Origin: Pseudomonas sp. Root71
Lineage (GTDB): Bacteria > Pseudomonadota > Gammaproteobacteria > Pseudomonadales > Pseudomonadaceae
DNA length: 64,000 nucleotides
Direction of reading: 5' to 3'
NCBI RefSeq assembly: GCF_001429045.1
Contig: NZ_LMHY01000001.1
Span: 627,892-691,891 of the forward strand
Positions 9,294 to 16,759 of this stretch are shown piece by piece. The notes beneath the pieces were generated by a model that worked only from the letters and a program-made list of their open reading frames with translations, made no database searches and was not told the DNA's origin. The stretch's first letter is position 1, and each line of letters opens with the position of its first letter. The position numbers and the translations under genes are program-made.

Positions 9294-10976
9294 TTACTCG
9301 GGCAGGGCGATCGGTCCGATCTCGTTGAATACATCTCCTGGACCCGGATTCTCGGCGTGAGTTGCACCGCCGAAGTGCTTCATGATGCCCCATACCGCGT
9401 TGAGCGAGGTCTGTACCGCGCCCTCAACCCAGGCAGGCGTCCACGAAACGTCGTCGCCGGCGATGAAAATCCCGCGCTGCTCGGCTGGCATGTCGTCCTG
9501 CATGAAGTGCGCGTACATGCGCTGGTTGTAGCGGTAGTGGCCGGGCAGGGCGCCTTTGAACGCGCCGAGGAAATGCGGGTCGGCTTCCCACGAAACGGTG
9601 ATCGGATCGCCGATGATCCGTGCGGCGATATCGACCTTCGGGTAGATCTTCTTCAACGCATCCAAGGCCAGCTTCACGCGTTTTTCCACCGGCTGCGGGA
9701 GCATTTTCAGCGCATCGCTCATCCACGAGTACGACAGGCAGATCACCCCCGGCTTGTCGTCGCCGTTGTCGAACAGGTAGGTGCCACGGGTCAGGCGGTC
9801 GGTGAGGGTCATGCTCATCAGGTCGCGGCCGGTTTCCGGATCCTTGTCCTTCCAGAACGGGCGGTCGACCATCACGAAAGTTTTAGACGACTGCATGTAG
9901 CGGGTACGGTCCAAAGCCATCCACATTTTTTGCGAGAACAGGGTTTCGTCGCATTCGATCTGGGTGGTCAGCAGCCAGCTCTGGCAGGTGGTCAGCACGG
10001 CCGCGTATTCGCGGGTGTCGCCCCAGTTGTCGGTGACGGCGAAACGGCCGCCCGGCGCGTGGGCAATTTTCTTCACGCCGGTGCGCGGTGCGCCGTTGTG
10101 CAGCGAGCTGAGGCTGGTGCCCGCTGGCCAATGCGCGCAACGCTCCGGTACATGACGCCAGATGCCCTGGGGTACCTGTTCCACACCGCCAACCACCAGG
10201 TGCTGGTGATCGTCGCAGTTGGTCATCACCACGCGGAAGATTTCCAGCATCGAGTTGGGGAAGTCCGAATCCCAGCCACCGGTACCGAAACCGACCTGGC
10301 CGAACACTTCGCGGTGATGGAACGAGAGCTTGGCGAACGCCTTGGAGGTGGCGACGAAATCGTAGAAGGTGCGGTCGTCCCACAACGGAACCAGGGTGTT
10401 CCACAACTCTTTCAGACGTGGCACATCACGGTCGCGGATGGCTTGCTGGATATCGGAGAACTGCGAGCCGGCTTCCAGGGCATCGGCCCAGGCGTCAGCC
10501 ACTTCCTGGAACAGTGCAGGAAGGTCCGACAGCTTCTGTGCGTAATGGGTCTGGCCTTCGAGGTCGATCACCGTGCTGCCCGACGCGGGTGTCAGCGGGT
10601 TAGGGAAAGGTTTGGTTTCCAGACCCAGTTTGTCGACGTAGTGATAGAACGCGGTGGACGACACCGGGAAGCGCATCCCGCCCAGCTCGGCAATGATGCC
10701 TTCGGCGCCATTGAACGCCTGGGAACGCAGACGGCCGCCCATTTTCGAAGCTTCGTAGACGACCGGTTTCAGGCCCAGCTTCATCAGCTCATACGCCGCC
10801 ACCAGGCCGGCAATCCCGCCGCCGACAATCGCCACTTCGGCACCGTGATTATGCTCGGGAATACTGCCCAGCCCGGCCGGATGCTCAATCCAGTCGTCGA
10901 AGGCGAAAGGAAAATCCGGGCCGAAAATGGTGACTGGTTTCTTACCGTCTGCAGGATGGCGATTGTTCTTGTTCAT
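9294..10976 (-). CDS. davB: L-lysine 2-monooxygenase DavB
   Basis: A 560-residue FAD-dependent amine oxidase-fold monooxygenase that converts lysine to 5-aminopentanamide, CO2 and water. The dinucleotide-binding motif VAIVGGGIAGLVAAYEL starts near residue 48, and YEASKMGGRLRS and ELGGMRFP follow. The C-terminal FAD segment is FIAGDDVSWTPAWVEGAVQT. The N-terminus MNKNNRHPADGKKP closely resembles the P. putida enzyme as I remember it. Tryptophan 2-monooxygenase (iaaM) is related, but the DavA partner directly downstream favours lysine. It is probably transcribed from the 222-base gap behind it, near an Lrp-type regulator gene. Confidence 0.92.
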   Translation of the reverse strand: MNKNNRHPADGKKPVTIFGPDFPFAFDDWIEHPAGLGSIPEHNHGAEVAIVGGGIAGLVAAYELMKLGLKPVVYEASKMGGRLRSQAFNGAEGIIAELGGMRFPVSSTAFYHYVDKLGLETKPFPNPLTPASGSTVIDLEGQTHYAQKLSDLPALFQEVADAWADALEAGSQFSDIQQAIRDRDVPRLKELWNTLVPLWDDRTFYDFVATSKAFAKLSFHHREVFGQVGFGTGGWDSDFPNSMLEIFRVVMTNCDDHQHLVVGGVEQVPQGIWRHVPERCAHWPAGTSLSSLHNGAPRTGVKKIAHAPGGRFAVTDNWGDTREYAAVLTTCQSWLLTTQIECDETLFSQKMWMALDRTRYMQSSKTFVMVDRPFWKDKDPETGRDLMSMTLTDRLTRGTYLFDNGDDKPGVICLSYSWMSDALKMLPQPVEKRVKLALDALKKIYPKVDIAARIIGDPITVSWEADPHFLGAFKGALPGHYRYNQRMYAHFMQDDMPAEQRGIFIAGDDVSWTPAWVEGAVQTSLNAVWGIMKHFGGATHAENPGPGDVFNEIGPIALPE

Positions 10977-11135
10977 GGCTGACCTTGCTGGCGACCCGAC
11001 GCGGGATGCGCATCTGAGTATAGGAAAAGATGTCAGCCATTCTAGAGAGCGCAGAACACGTTATTAAGACGCAAAGTGTCGTCATTTTGATGTTTGTTTG
11101 ATCAGTATGACGAACTATCAATGCGCACTGACCAC

Positions 11136-11160
11136 TGTGGGAGCGAGCTTGCTCGCGATA
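11136..11160. repeat. Single REP element (GTGGGAGCGAGC type)
   Basis: One copy of TGTGGGAGCGAGCTTGCTCG plus CGATA, with the internal AGCGAGCTTGCTCGC palindrome. It lies between the Lrp-type regulator and davB, where both genes run on the minus strand. No inverted partner is seen nearby. Confidence 0.85.
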
Positions 11161-11198
11161 GCGCCAGTTCAGTCACGGATGAACCCAGGCCTGAAAAC

Positions 11199-11660
11199 TC
11201 AAACCGGCTGCCCCCGATCAATCTTGCTACTCAAGATGATCGACGTCGTGGTCTTCTCCACCCCATCCACACTGCCAATCTGATCCAGCAACTGATCGAG
11301 TTGCTCCGGCGAATCGGTGCGCAACCACGCCACATAATCAAATTCGCCACTCACCGCGCACAGCTGTTGCACCTGCGCCATTGCGCTCAGGCGTCGCAAC
11401 ACTTCCTTGCCGGAACGCGGTTGCACAGTGATCCCCACATACGCCTGCAACCCGCCATCCACCACGCGCTGGCCGAGGCGCACGCCGTAACCGGTGATCA
11501 CCTTGGCCTTTTCCAGCCGCGCCAGGCGCGAAGTGACGGTGGTACGGGCGATGCCCAGTTGTCGGGCGAGCATGGCCACGCTCTCGCGGGCGTTGATCTG
11601 CAGGGCGGCAATCAATTGGCGGTCGATTTCATCGAGAACGGGCGTGCGAGTGTCAGGCAA
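11199..11660 (-). CDS. Lrp/AsnC family transcriptional regulator, probable davBA regulator
   Basis: A 153-residue regulator with an N-terminal helix-turn-helix (DRQLIAALQINARESVAMLA to RTTVTSRLARLEKAKVITGY, residues about 12-62). A C-terminal RAM/AsnC effector domain follows (GLQAYVGITVQ, CAVSGEFDYVAWLRT). Members sense amino acids. It lies upstream of davB on the same strand, and a gene of this family occupies the same place in P. putida, so lysine-responsive control of davBA is a fair inference. It is divergent from the PQQ dehydrogenase gene, with 185 bases between the starts. Confidence 0.88.
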   Translation of the reverse strand: MPDTRTPVLDEIDRQLIAALQINARESVAMLARQLGIARTTVTSRLARLEKAKVITGYGVRLGQRVVDGGLQAYVGITVQPRSGKEVLRRLSAMAQVQQLCAVSGEFDYVAWLRTDSPEQLDQLLDQIGSVDGVEKTTTSIILSSKIDRGQPV

Positions 11661-11845
11661 GGGGTTATCTCCAGGGGCATGGATCAGTGCGCAAGCATGT
11701 TACAGGCAGTTCCTGCAGGACGCTCGCGACGGCGATTTGATCTAGCCTCAATACCGTTCATGACATTTTTGCCTGCGACAAATTGCCATAAGTAACTAGG
11801 TAGTACATTATTCCGTCCTTGTCACAAATGGGGAAAATTTCCGAC

Positions 11846-14200
11846 ATGAACAATTCTGGGGCTGCCGCCGGCAGCAAATGGTTGCTGGCGGGGCTGGGTG
11901 TGCTGATTGCACTGATCGGGCTCGGCCTGGCCGGTGGCGGTGGCTATCTGATCGCGCTGGGTGGCAGCTGGTATTTCCTGCTGATGGGGCTGGCAATGCT
12001 GGCGTCCGGGTTGATGATTGCCCGGCGCAAGCCGCTCGGCGCCTGGCTGTATGCTGTGGCATTGCTCCTCACTGCGATCTGGGCCGTTTGGGATGCGGGC
12101 CTCGAGTACTGGCCGCTGGTCTCGCGGGTACTGACCTTCGCCGTGATCGGTCTGGTGGTGGCGTTGATCTATCCGACCCTGGTCCGTGCTTCGGGCGCGA
12201 CCGCTGGGCGTGGCGCCTACGGTCTGGCTGGCATTCTGGGCGTGGGCGTCGTTGCGACGATGGCCTACATGTTCGTGCCGACCCATGTGGTCAAAAACAC
12301 CACCGTACCTGCGGTAACGCCGGTCACTCCGGGCACCGAGCAGAAAGACTGGGCCCACTGGGGCAACACCACCGCCGGCAACCGCTTTGCCGCGCTGGAC
12401 CAGATCACCAAAGGCAACATCGACAAATTGCAGGTCGCCTGGACCTTCCGCACCGGTGACATCCCGCAAAGCACCGGTGCCGGCGCCGAAGACCAGAACA
12501 CTCCGCTGCAAATCGGTGACACGGTCTACACCTGCACCGCCTACGGCAAAGTCTTCGCCCTGGATGCCGACACCGGCGCCCAGCGCTGGAAGTTCGACCC
12601 CCAAGGCACCGCGCCCAACTGGCAGCGTTGCCGTGGCCTGGGCTATTCCGAAACTCCGGCGTCTTCGGACAATCAGCCAACCGCCTGTACGAAACGTCTG
12701 TTTCTGCCGACCGGCGATGCGCGCCTGATCGCTATCAATGCCGACACCGGCAAGCCCTGCGAAGAGTTCGGTAACCACGGCACTGTCGATCTGACCACTG
12801 ACATGGGCGAAGTGAAGCCCGGTTACTACCAGCAAACCTCGACCCCATTGGTCGCAGGAGACGTGGTGATCGTCGGCGGCCGCGTGGCCGATAACTATTC
12901 CACTGGCGAACCGCCGGGCGTGGTGCGTGCCTACGACGTGCGCAGCGGTGAGCTGATGTGGGCGTGGGATCCGGGCAACCCGAACACCACCAAACGCCCA
13001 CCGACCGGTGAGACCTATACCCGTGGTACGCCGAATGTGTGGTCGGCCATGTCCTACGACGCCAAGCTCGGTCTGGTTTACTTGCCAACCGGCAACGCCA
13101 CCCCGGACTTCTTCGGCGGTCAACGCACCGAGCTCGACGACAAGTGGAGTTCGTCCATCGTCGCCATCGATGTGAAAACCGGGCAGGTACGCTGGCACTA
13201 CCAGACCACCCACCACGACTTGTGGGACTTCGACCTGCCGGCGCAGCCGCTGCTGTACGACGTGCCGGACGATAAGGGCGGCACCCAGCCAGCCCTGGCG
13301 CAAGTCACCAAGCAGGGCGAGATCTTCCTGCTCAACCGCGAAACCGGCGTGCCGATTGCCCGCGTCGAAGAGCGCCCGGTGCCGCAAGGCAAGGTGCCCG
13401 GTGAACGCTACTCGCCAACCCAGCCGTTCTCGGTGGACATGCCGTCAATCGGCAACAAGACCCTGACCGAATCCGACATGTGGGGCGCCACGCCGTTTGA
13501 TCAGTTGATGTGCCGCATCCAGTTCAAAGGCATGCGCCACGAAGGCGTCTACACCCCACCGGGCATGGACCGCGCCCTGCAATTCCCGGGCTCGCTGGGC
13601 GGCATGAACTGGGGCAGCGTCTCGGTTGATCCGAACACCAATTACATGTTCGTCAACGACATGCGCCTGGGCCTGGCCAACTACATGATCCCGCGCGACA
13701 AGATCAAAGCCGGGGCCAGCGGTATCGAAATGGGCGTGGTACCCCAGGAAGGCACGCCGTTCGGCGCCATGCGCGAACGTTTCCTCTCGGCGGTCGGTAT
13801 TCCGTGCCAGAAACCACCGTTCGGCACCATGTCCGCCATCGACCTCAAGACCCACAAACTGATGTGGCAAGTTCCGGTCGGCACCGTGCAGGACACCGGC
13901 CCGCTGGGCATCCGCATGCACTTGCCGATCCCGATCGGCATGCCGACCCTCGGCGCATCGCTGGCCACCCAGTCGGGCCTGCTGTTCTTCGCCGGCACCC
14001 AGGACTTCTACCTGCGCGCCTTCGACACCGGCAACGGCAACGAAATCTGGAAATCGCGCTTGCCGGTGGGCAGTCAGTCCGGGCCGATGACCTACGTTTC
14101 ACCGAAAACCGGCAGGCAGTACATCCTGCTCACGGTGGGCGGTGCGCGTCAGTCGACGGATCGTGGGGATTATGTGATTGCCTACGCCTTGCCCAAATAA
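11846..14200 (+). CDS. gcd: Membrane-bound PQQ-dependent glucose/quinate/shikimate dehydrogenase, probably Gcd
   Basis: A 784-residue quinoprotein. Five N-terminal membrane helices (about residues 8-150, for example WLLAGLGVLIALIGLGLAGG) precede a periplasmic eight-bladed propeller. Propeller landmarks are VFALDADTGAQRWKFDP, NVWSAMSYDAKLGLVYLPTG, HHDLWDFDLPAQPLL and the end MPTLGASLATQSGLLFFAGT. It oxidises an aldose (or quinate) in the periplasm and passes electrons to ubiquinone. Closeness to the pqq genes fits cofactor need. Glucose is the likeliest substrate; quinate cannot be excluded by eye. The start at 11846 is preferred over ATG 11828 or TTG 11819 because the hydrophobic region begins soon after it and GGGGAAAA lies upstream. 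Confidence 0.87.
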   Translation: MNNSGAAAGSKWLLAGLGVLIALIGLGLAGGGGYLIALGGSWYFLLMGLAMLASGLMIARRKPLGAWLYAVALLLTAIWAVWDAGLEYWPLVSRVLTFAVIGLVVALIYPTLVRASGATAGRGAYGLAGILGVGVVATMAYMFVPTHVVKNTTVPAVTPVTPGTEQKDWAHWGNTTAGNRFAALDQITKGNIDKLQVAWTFRTGDIPQSTGAGAEDQNTPLQIGDTVYTCTAYGKVFALDADTGAQRWKFDPQGTAPNWQRCRGLGYSETPASSDNQPTACTKRLFLPTGDARLIAINADTGKPCEEFGNHGTVDLTTDMGEVKPGYYQQTSTPLVAGDVVIVGGRVADNYSTGEPPGVVRAYDVRSGELMWAWDPGNPNTTKRPPTGETYTRGTPNVWSAMSYDAKLGLVYLPTGNATPDFFGGQRTELDDKWSSSIVAIDVKTGQVRWHYQTTHHDLWDFDLPAQPLLYDVPDDKGGTQPALAQVTKQGEIFLLNRETGVPIARVEERPVPQGKVPGERYSPTQPFSVDMPSIGNKTLTESDMWGATPFDQLMCRIQFKGMRHEGVYTPPGMDRALQFPGSLGGMNWGSVSVDPNTNYMFVNDMRLGLANYMIPRDKIKAGASGIEMGVVPQEGTPFGAMRERFLSAVGIPCQKPPFGTMSAIDLKTHKLMWQVPVGTVQDTGPLGIRMHLPIPIGMPTLGASLATQSGLLFFAGTQDFYLRAFDTGNGNEIWKSRLPVGSQSGPMTYVSPKTGRQYILLTVGGARQSTDRGDYVIAYALPK

Positions 14201-14222
14201 GGGCTGAAGCTTCAGTCAGGAT

Positions 14223-14250
14223 AGCCGCGCCATTGCGCGGCTTTTTCTTG
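14223..14250 (+). terminator. Intrinsic terminator after the PQQ dehydrogenase gene
   Basis: AGCCGCGC (14223-14230) and GCGCGGCT (14235-14242) form an 8-bp stem with loop CATT, followed by TTTTCTT. It lies 22 bases after the stop codon. Confidence 0.9.
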
Positions 14251-14313
14251 GGCGAAAGAGCCTGTGTGGAAATCGGCTAGGATTGAGGCAGTCGAGGGTG
14301 CGAGGCGAAGAAC

Positions 14314-14946
14314 ATGACAATGAAGCTACCTGCTGCTGTACGGGAACGTGCCTTGCAGATCGCCCATCACGAAATGGGGCACTACGTGGTGGCCCGCGCC
14401 CTGGGGTTTGAAACGGGCGGCGTGACCCTGACAGTGAGCAAGGATTTGCGGCACCAGGGAGGGGCCTCCATTACCTTGGTGCGCCCGATTTCGTCGATGG
14501 AAGCCATGAAGGAACATCTGGAAGCCCGGATGATGGTGCTCCTGGCTGGCTCACTGGCGCAGACCCTGCCTTCAAAACCTTCAGCCGCCAAACGCGTCGA
14601 TAAGCCCAAGGCCACCGCCATCCTCAAAGGCAAGCAGGGGGCGGAACAGGATTACGCAAAAATCAGGGAGCTTCAGCATCTGCTGCGAAATATCGTCTAC
14701 CCGAATACTGATCCTGCGTCGGGTGTGCGGATAGCGGCGGAGCTTAAAGAGATGACAGATCGGCTGTGGCTGCGGACGCAAAAAATCATAGAAGATCAGG
14801 CCGAGACGATTGCCGAATTGGCTGTGGCGCTGGTGGACGGCATGGTCATCGTGGAGCAGTGGGGACGGCCGGCGGATACGTATGAGGGCATGCTGACGGG
14901 GCAGGAGCTGGAGCGGCGGCTGGCCGTGCAGGCCATGCCTTCATGA
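14314..14946 (+). CDS. Orphan M41-like (FtsH-type) zinc peptidase domain protein
   Basis: A 210-residue protein without a AAA ATPase domain. Residues 9-35 read IAHHEMGHYVVARALGFETG, a HExGH zinc motif in a helix as in the FtsH peptidase domain. Further on, ARMMVLLAGSLAQ and GAEQDYAKIRELQHLL match the places of the FtsH AGRAAE and GAxxD segments, where Asp is the third zinc ligand. The C-terminal part is helical. It may therefore be an ATP-independent protease or a regulator derived from FtsH. No partner gene is evident: the preceding gene ends in a terminator and the next is on the other strand. Substrate is unknown. Confidence 0.7.
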   Translation: MTMKLPAAVRERALQIAHHEMGHYVVARALGFETGGVTLTVSKDLRHQGGASITLVRPISSMEAMKEHLEARMMVLLAGSLAQTLPSKPSAAKRVDKPKATAILKGKQGAEQDYAKIRELQHLLRNIVYPNTDPASGVRIAAELKEMTDRLWLRTQKIIEDQAETIAELAVALVDGMVIVEQWGRPADTYEGMLTGQELERRLAVQAMPS

Positions 14947-14986
14947 TGTGTTTGAACTGAATAGCCGAAGCATTTGGCTCTAATCA

Positions 14987-15022
14987 GTCCCAAAAAGGGA
15001 ACGCTCGGTCCCTATTTGGGAA
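14987..15022. terminator. Long hairpin between convergent genes
   Basis: TCCCAAAAAGGGA (14988-15000) and TCCCTATTTGGGA (15009-15021) are inverted copies with one mismatch. They lie between the end of the M41-like gene and the end of the DUF3077 gene, which converge. It probably acts as a terminator, although no strong T run follows on either strand. Confidence 0.55.
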
Positions 15023-15041
15023 CTTTGAGGCTCTGTGTGTT

Positions 15042-15350
15042 TTATTGATCTGCTTGTGCTCTCGTTTGAGCAGGTTTGCGCGTCAGTACCTTCACCACAT
15101 CATCAATCACCGCTTTGCTCATCGTCGTCAGGTAATGCGCGGCCCAGGCGTGACGGTCGGAATCTTGGGCGTAGGCGGCGTCCACGGTGAGGGACTTGGC
15201 GAGGAACAGCAGGTCGGAGGCTTGGGCCAGAGCGTCGGCGATGGGGACGTCACGGCAGACGTGGAACAGTGGTTGATCCGAGAGATATAGGAAGGGGGTG
15301 AAGCCGATGGTTTTCAGTTCTGAAGGATCGTGCGAGATGGTTTTGCTCAT
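15042..15350 (-). CDS. DUF3077 family protein
   Basis: A 102-residue protein with the DUF3077 pattern seen mostly in pseudomonads: PLFHVCRDVPIADALAQASD near residues 28-47, then a helical stretch ending AWAAHYLTTMSKAVIDDVVK. No catalytic or binding motif is recognisable and no signal peptide is present. The function of the family is unknown to me. An AAGGAG ribosome site precedes the ATG at 15350, and the region upstream is unusually rich in hairpins. Confidence 0.82.
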   Translation of the reverse strand: MSKTISHDPSELKTIGFTPFLYLSDQPLFHVCRDVPIADALAQASDLLFLAKSLTVDAAYAQDSDRHAWAAHYLTTMSKAVIDDVVKVLTRKPAQTRAQADQ

Positions 15351-15620
15351 GATGTAACTCCTTAATCCAAGAAGCCGCCACGTTCGTTTCCAAGCGAATG
15401 GGTGGCAGCTGTACGCAGGTTGGAAAACCGGGGATCAAGGAAACCGGCACGCCCGAAAGCGTCCCACGCACAGCTGCCATAACACAGTTTCGCAGTCGTA
15501 AAAAACGACTGGAGTAGTGGTAGATTCTGCTGCGATTTGATCCGACGGGTTTCCAAGCCCGATCGCTGAATGGTCAGCGACGACCGGAGACTATCCCGTC
15601 AAAGAAAAGCGCAACAAGGC
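15351..15620 (-). promoter_or_regulatory. Hairpin-rich leader upstream of the DUF3077 gene
   Basis: Structured non-coding sequence read toward the DUF3077 gene. One hairpin, 15370-15410, has arms GCCGCCACGTTCG and CGAATGGGTGGCAGC, which pair with G-U wobbles. A small one, GTCGT-AAAAA-ACGAC, lies near 15495-15509. TCGCTGA-ATGG-TCAGCGA (15563-15580) has a perfect 7-bp stem. A 64-codon open frame (15556 to 15362) ends 12 bases before the DUF3077 start and could be a leader peptide, though its composition does not prove coding. I read this as a likely cis-acting RNA leader, not a gene. Confidence 0.45.
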
Positions 15621-15929
15621 GGCAAAGTGCCCAAAAGCAAGGTTCGGAGTTTGCCTACAAGGTTTACGGACGTCATCCGATATTGCGACACCCTCTGTAA
15701 ACGAAGACTGGCGCGACGAGCGATTTTCCAGGCCGGTGCATCCTCTGAGTAGTTGAGCCAAGCGCTGGGTTCCCACGTTGTCATGAGGGCGCTGAAGCAA
15801 TTGGCGAAACGGCAAACCTACTGCGAGTAACCATCGTTAACAATTGACAGAGGAGTCAGAGTGGTTGGGCACCTCTGAAGCTCATACATTTATTCCTTTG
15901 AGGTTATATTCCTTTGGTGGCATATTTGT
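15621..15929. other. Non-coding stretch before the second toxin-antitoxin pair
   Basis: About 310 bases in which I see no convincing gene. The nearer end presumably holds the promoter of the toxin-antitoxin operon: 15885-15925 contains TTTATTCCTTTGAGGTTATATT followed by a partial repeat ATTCCTTTG(G/A)GG. Boxes cannot be assigned securely. Confidence 0.4.
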
Positions 15930-16295
15930 ATGAAATGGGACGTCGAATACACGGATGAATTTGAGGCCTGGTGGGATCACCTGAACGAGTTCGAACAGGA
16001 CTCGGTTCAGGCCACAGTGATGTTGCTGGGCGAGGATGGCCCACACTTGGGTTTTCCACATACCAGCGATATCAAGGGTTCACGGCATGGCAACCTTCGT
16101 GAGTTAAGAGTGCAGCACGCTGGCAGGCCGTACCGTGTGCTGTACGCGTTTGATCCACGGCGCAGTGCGATTCTGCTGATTGGCGGTGATAAAACCGGCC
16201 AGGAGCGTTGGTATACGGAACACGTGCCACTGGCCGAACGTCTCTACGACGAGCACTTGGAAACATTGAAGAAAGAGGGCTATGAGAATGGCTAA
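15930..16295 (+). CDS. HigB-type (RelE/ParE, phage Gp49-like) toxin
   Basis: A 121-residue toxin of the Gp49-like HigB branch of the RelE superfamily. Typical pieces are the start KWDVEYTDEFEAWWDHL, LGFPHTSDIKGSRHGNLREL and YRVLYAFDPRRSAILLIGGDK, ending with the helix LAERLYDEHLETLKKEG. Family members cleave mRNA at the ribosome. The gene overlaps the antitoxin start by 8 bases. Low-GC sequence precedes it and a tRNA gene lies 370 bases downstream, which fits an acquired module. Confidence 0.85.
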   Translation: MKWDVEYTDEFEAWWDHLNEFEQDSVQATVMLLGEDGPHLGFPHTSDIKGSRHGNLRELRVQHAGRPYRVLYAFDPRRSAILLIGGDKTGQERWYTEHVPLAERLYDEHLETLKKEGYENG

Positions 16296-16593
16296 AAAAT
16301 TTGCTGATTTGGTGTCACGTCGCTCTCCAGAGTCTCAAGCGCGTGTTGAGGCCTTGCATCAGAAGCTACGAGCACAAATGCCGCTGCACGAGTTGCGCCA
16401 GGCGCAAGCGTTGAGTCAGGACACACTGGCCAGGACACTGCATGTCAACCAGGCGGCGATCTCCAAGATGGAGCGGCGAACGGACATGTACATCAGTACT
16501 TTGCGCAACTACATCCGCGCCATGGGTGGCGAGTTGGAAATCATCGCCACCTTCCCCGAGGGCCAGGTAAAGATCGAAAACTTTGCCAACTGA
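16288..16593 (+). CDS. HigA-type XRE antitoxin
   Basis: A 101-residue regulator that pairs with the overlapping HigB-type toxin. The helix-turn-helix is at about residues 35-75 (LRQAQALSQDTLARTLHVNQ, AAISKMERRTDMYISTL), followed by YIRAMGGELEIIATFPEG, the usual end of this antitoxin branch. It should neutralise the toxin and repress the operon. The ATG at 16288 is preferred over 16282 for its distance from the AGAGGG ribosome site. Confidence 0.87.
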   Translation: MAKKFADLVSRRSPESQARVEALHQKLRAQMPLHELRQAQALSQDTLARTLHVNQAAISKMERRTDMYISTLRNYIRAMGGELEIIATFPEGQVKIENFAN

Positions 16594-16639
16594 ACGATTA
16601 AAAAATGGCTCTACTGTTTCGGGCTATTCAGATACGCAA

Positions 16640-16667
16640 AAGCCGCGCAATGCGCGGCTTTCTTGTT
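16640..16667. terminator. Bidirectional terminator between the antitoxin and tRNA genes
   Basis: AAGCCGCGC (16640-16648) and GCGCGGCTT (16652-16660) form a 9-bp stem with loop AAT. T-rich sequence follows on the plus strand (TCTTGTTT) and TTTTGCG on the minus strand, so it can end both the toxin-antitoxin transcript and the tRNA transcript. Confidence 0.88.
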
Positions 16668-16744
16668 TGGTGGGCCCACACGGACTTGAACCGTGGACCA
16701 AAGGATTATGAGTCCTCTGCTCTAACCAACTGAGCTATAGGCCC
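16668..16744 (-). tRNA. tRNA with CAU anticodon, probably tRNA-Ile2 (lysidine-modified)
   Basis: A 77-nt cloverleaf with encoded CCA, read on the minus strand from GGGCCTATAGCTCAG. The acceptor stem GGGCCTA pairs with TGGGCCC. The D loop is AGCTCAGTTGGTTAGAGC, the T arm includes GGTTCAAGTCC, and the anticodon CAT is at 16710-16708. A CAU anticodon can mean Met or Ile2. The C4-G69 and C5-G68 acceptor pairs match the known determinants for the lysidine synthase TilS, favouring an AUA-reading Ile2 tRNA. Automatic annotation may label it Met. Confidence 0.9.
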
Positions 16745-16759
16745 TCAGTAGGTCGCGGA

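Noticed and set aside
9294..10976. Tryptophan 2-monooxygenase (iaaM) as identity of the flavin enzyme
   Set aside because: The families are related, but the adjacent DavA-type amidase, the length of 560 and the remembered P. putida sequence favour lysine 2-monooxygenase.
8652..10982. A 776-codon plus-strand open frame opposite davBA
   Set aside because: It crosses both davA and davB in antisense and has shadow-frame composition.
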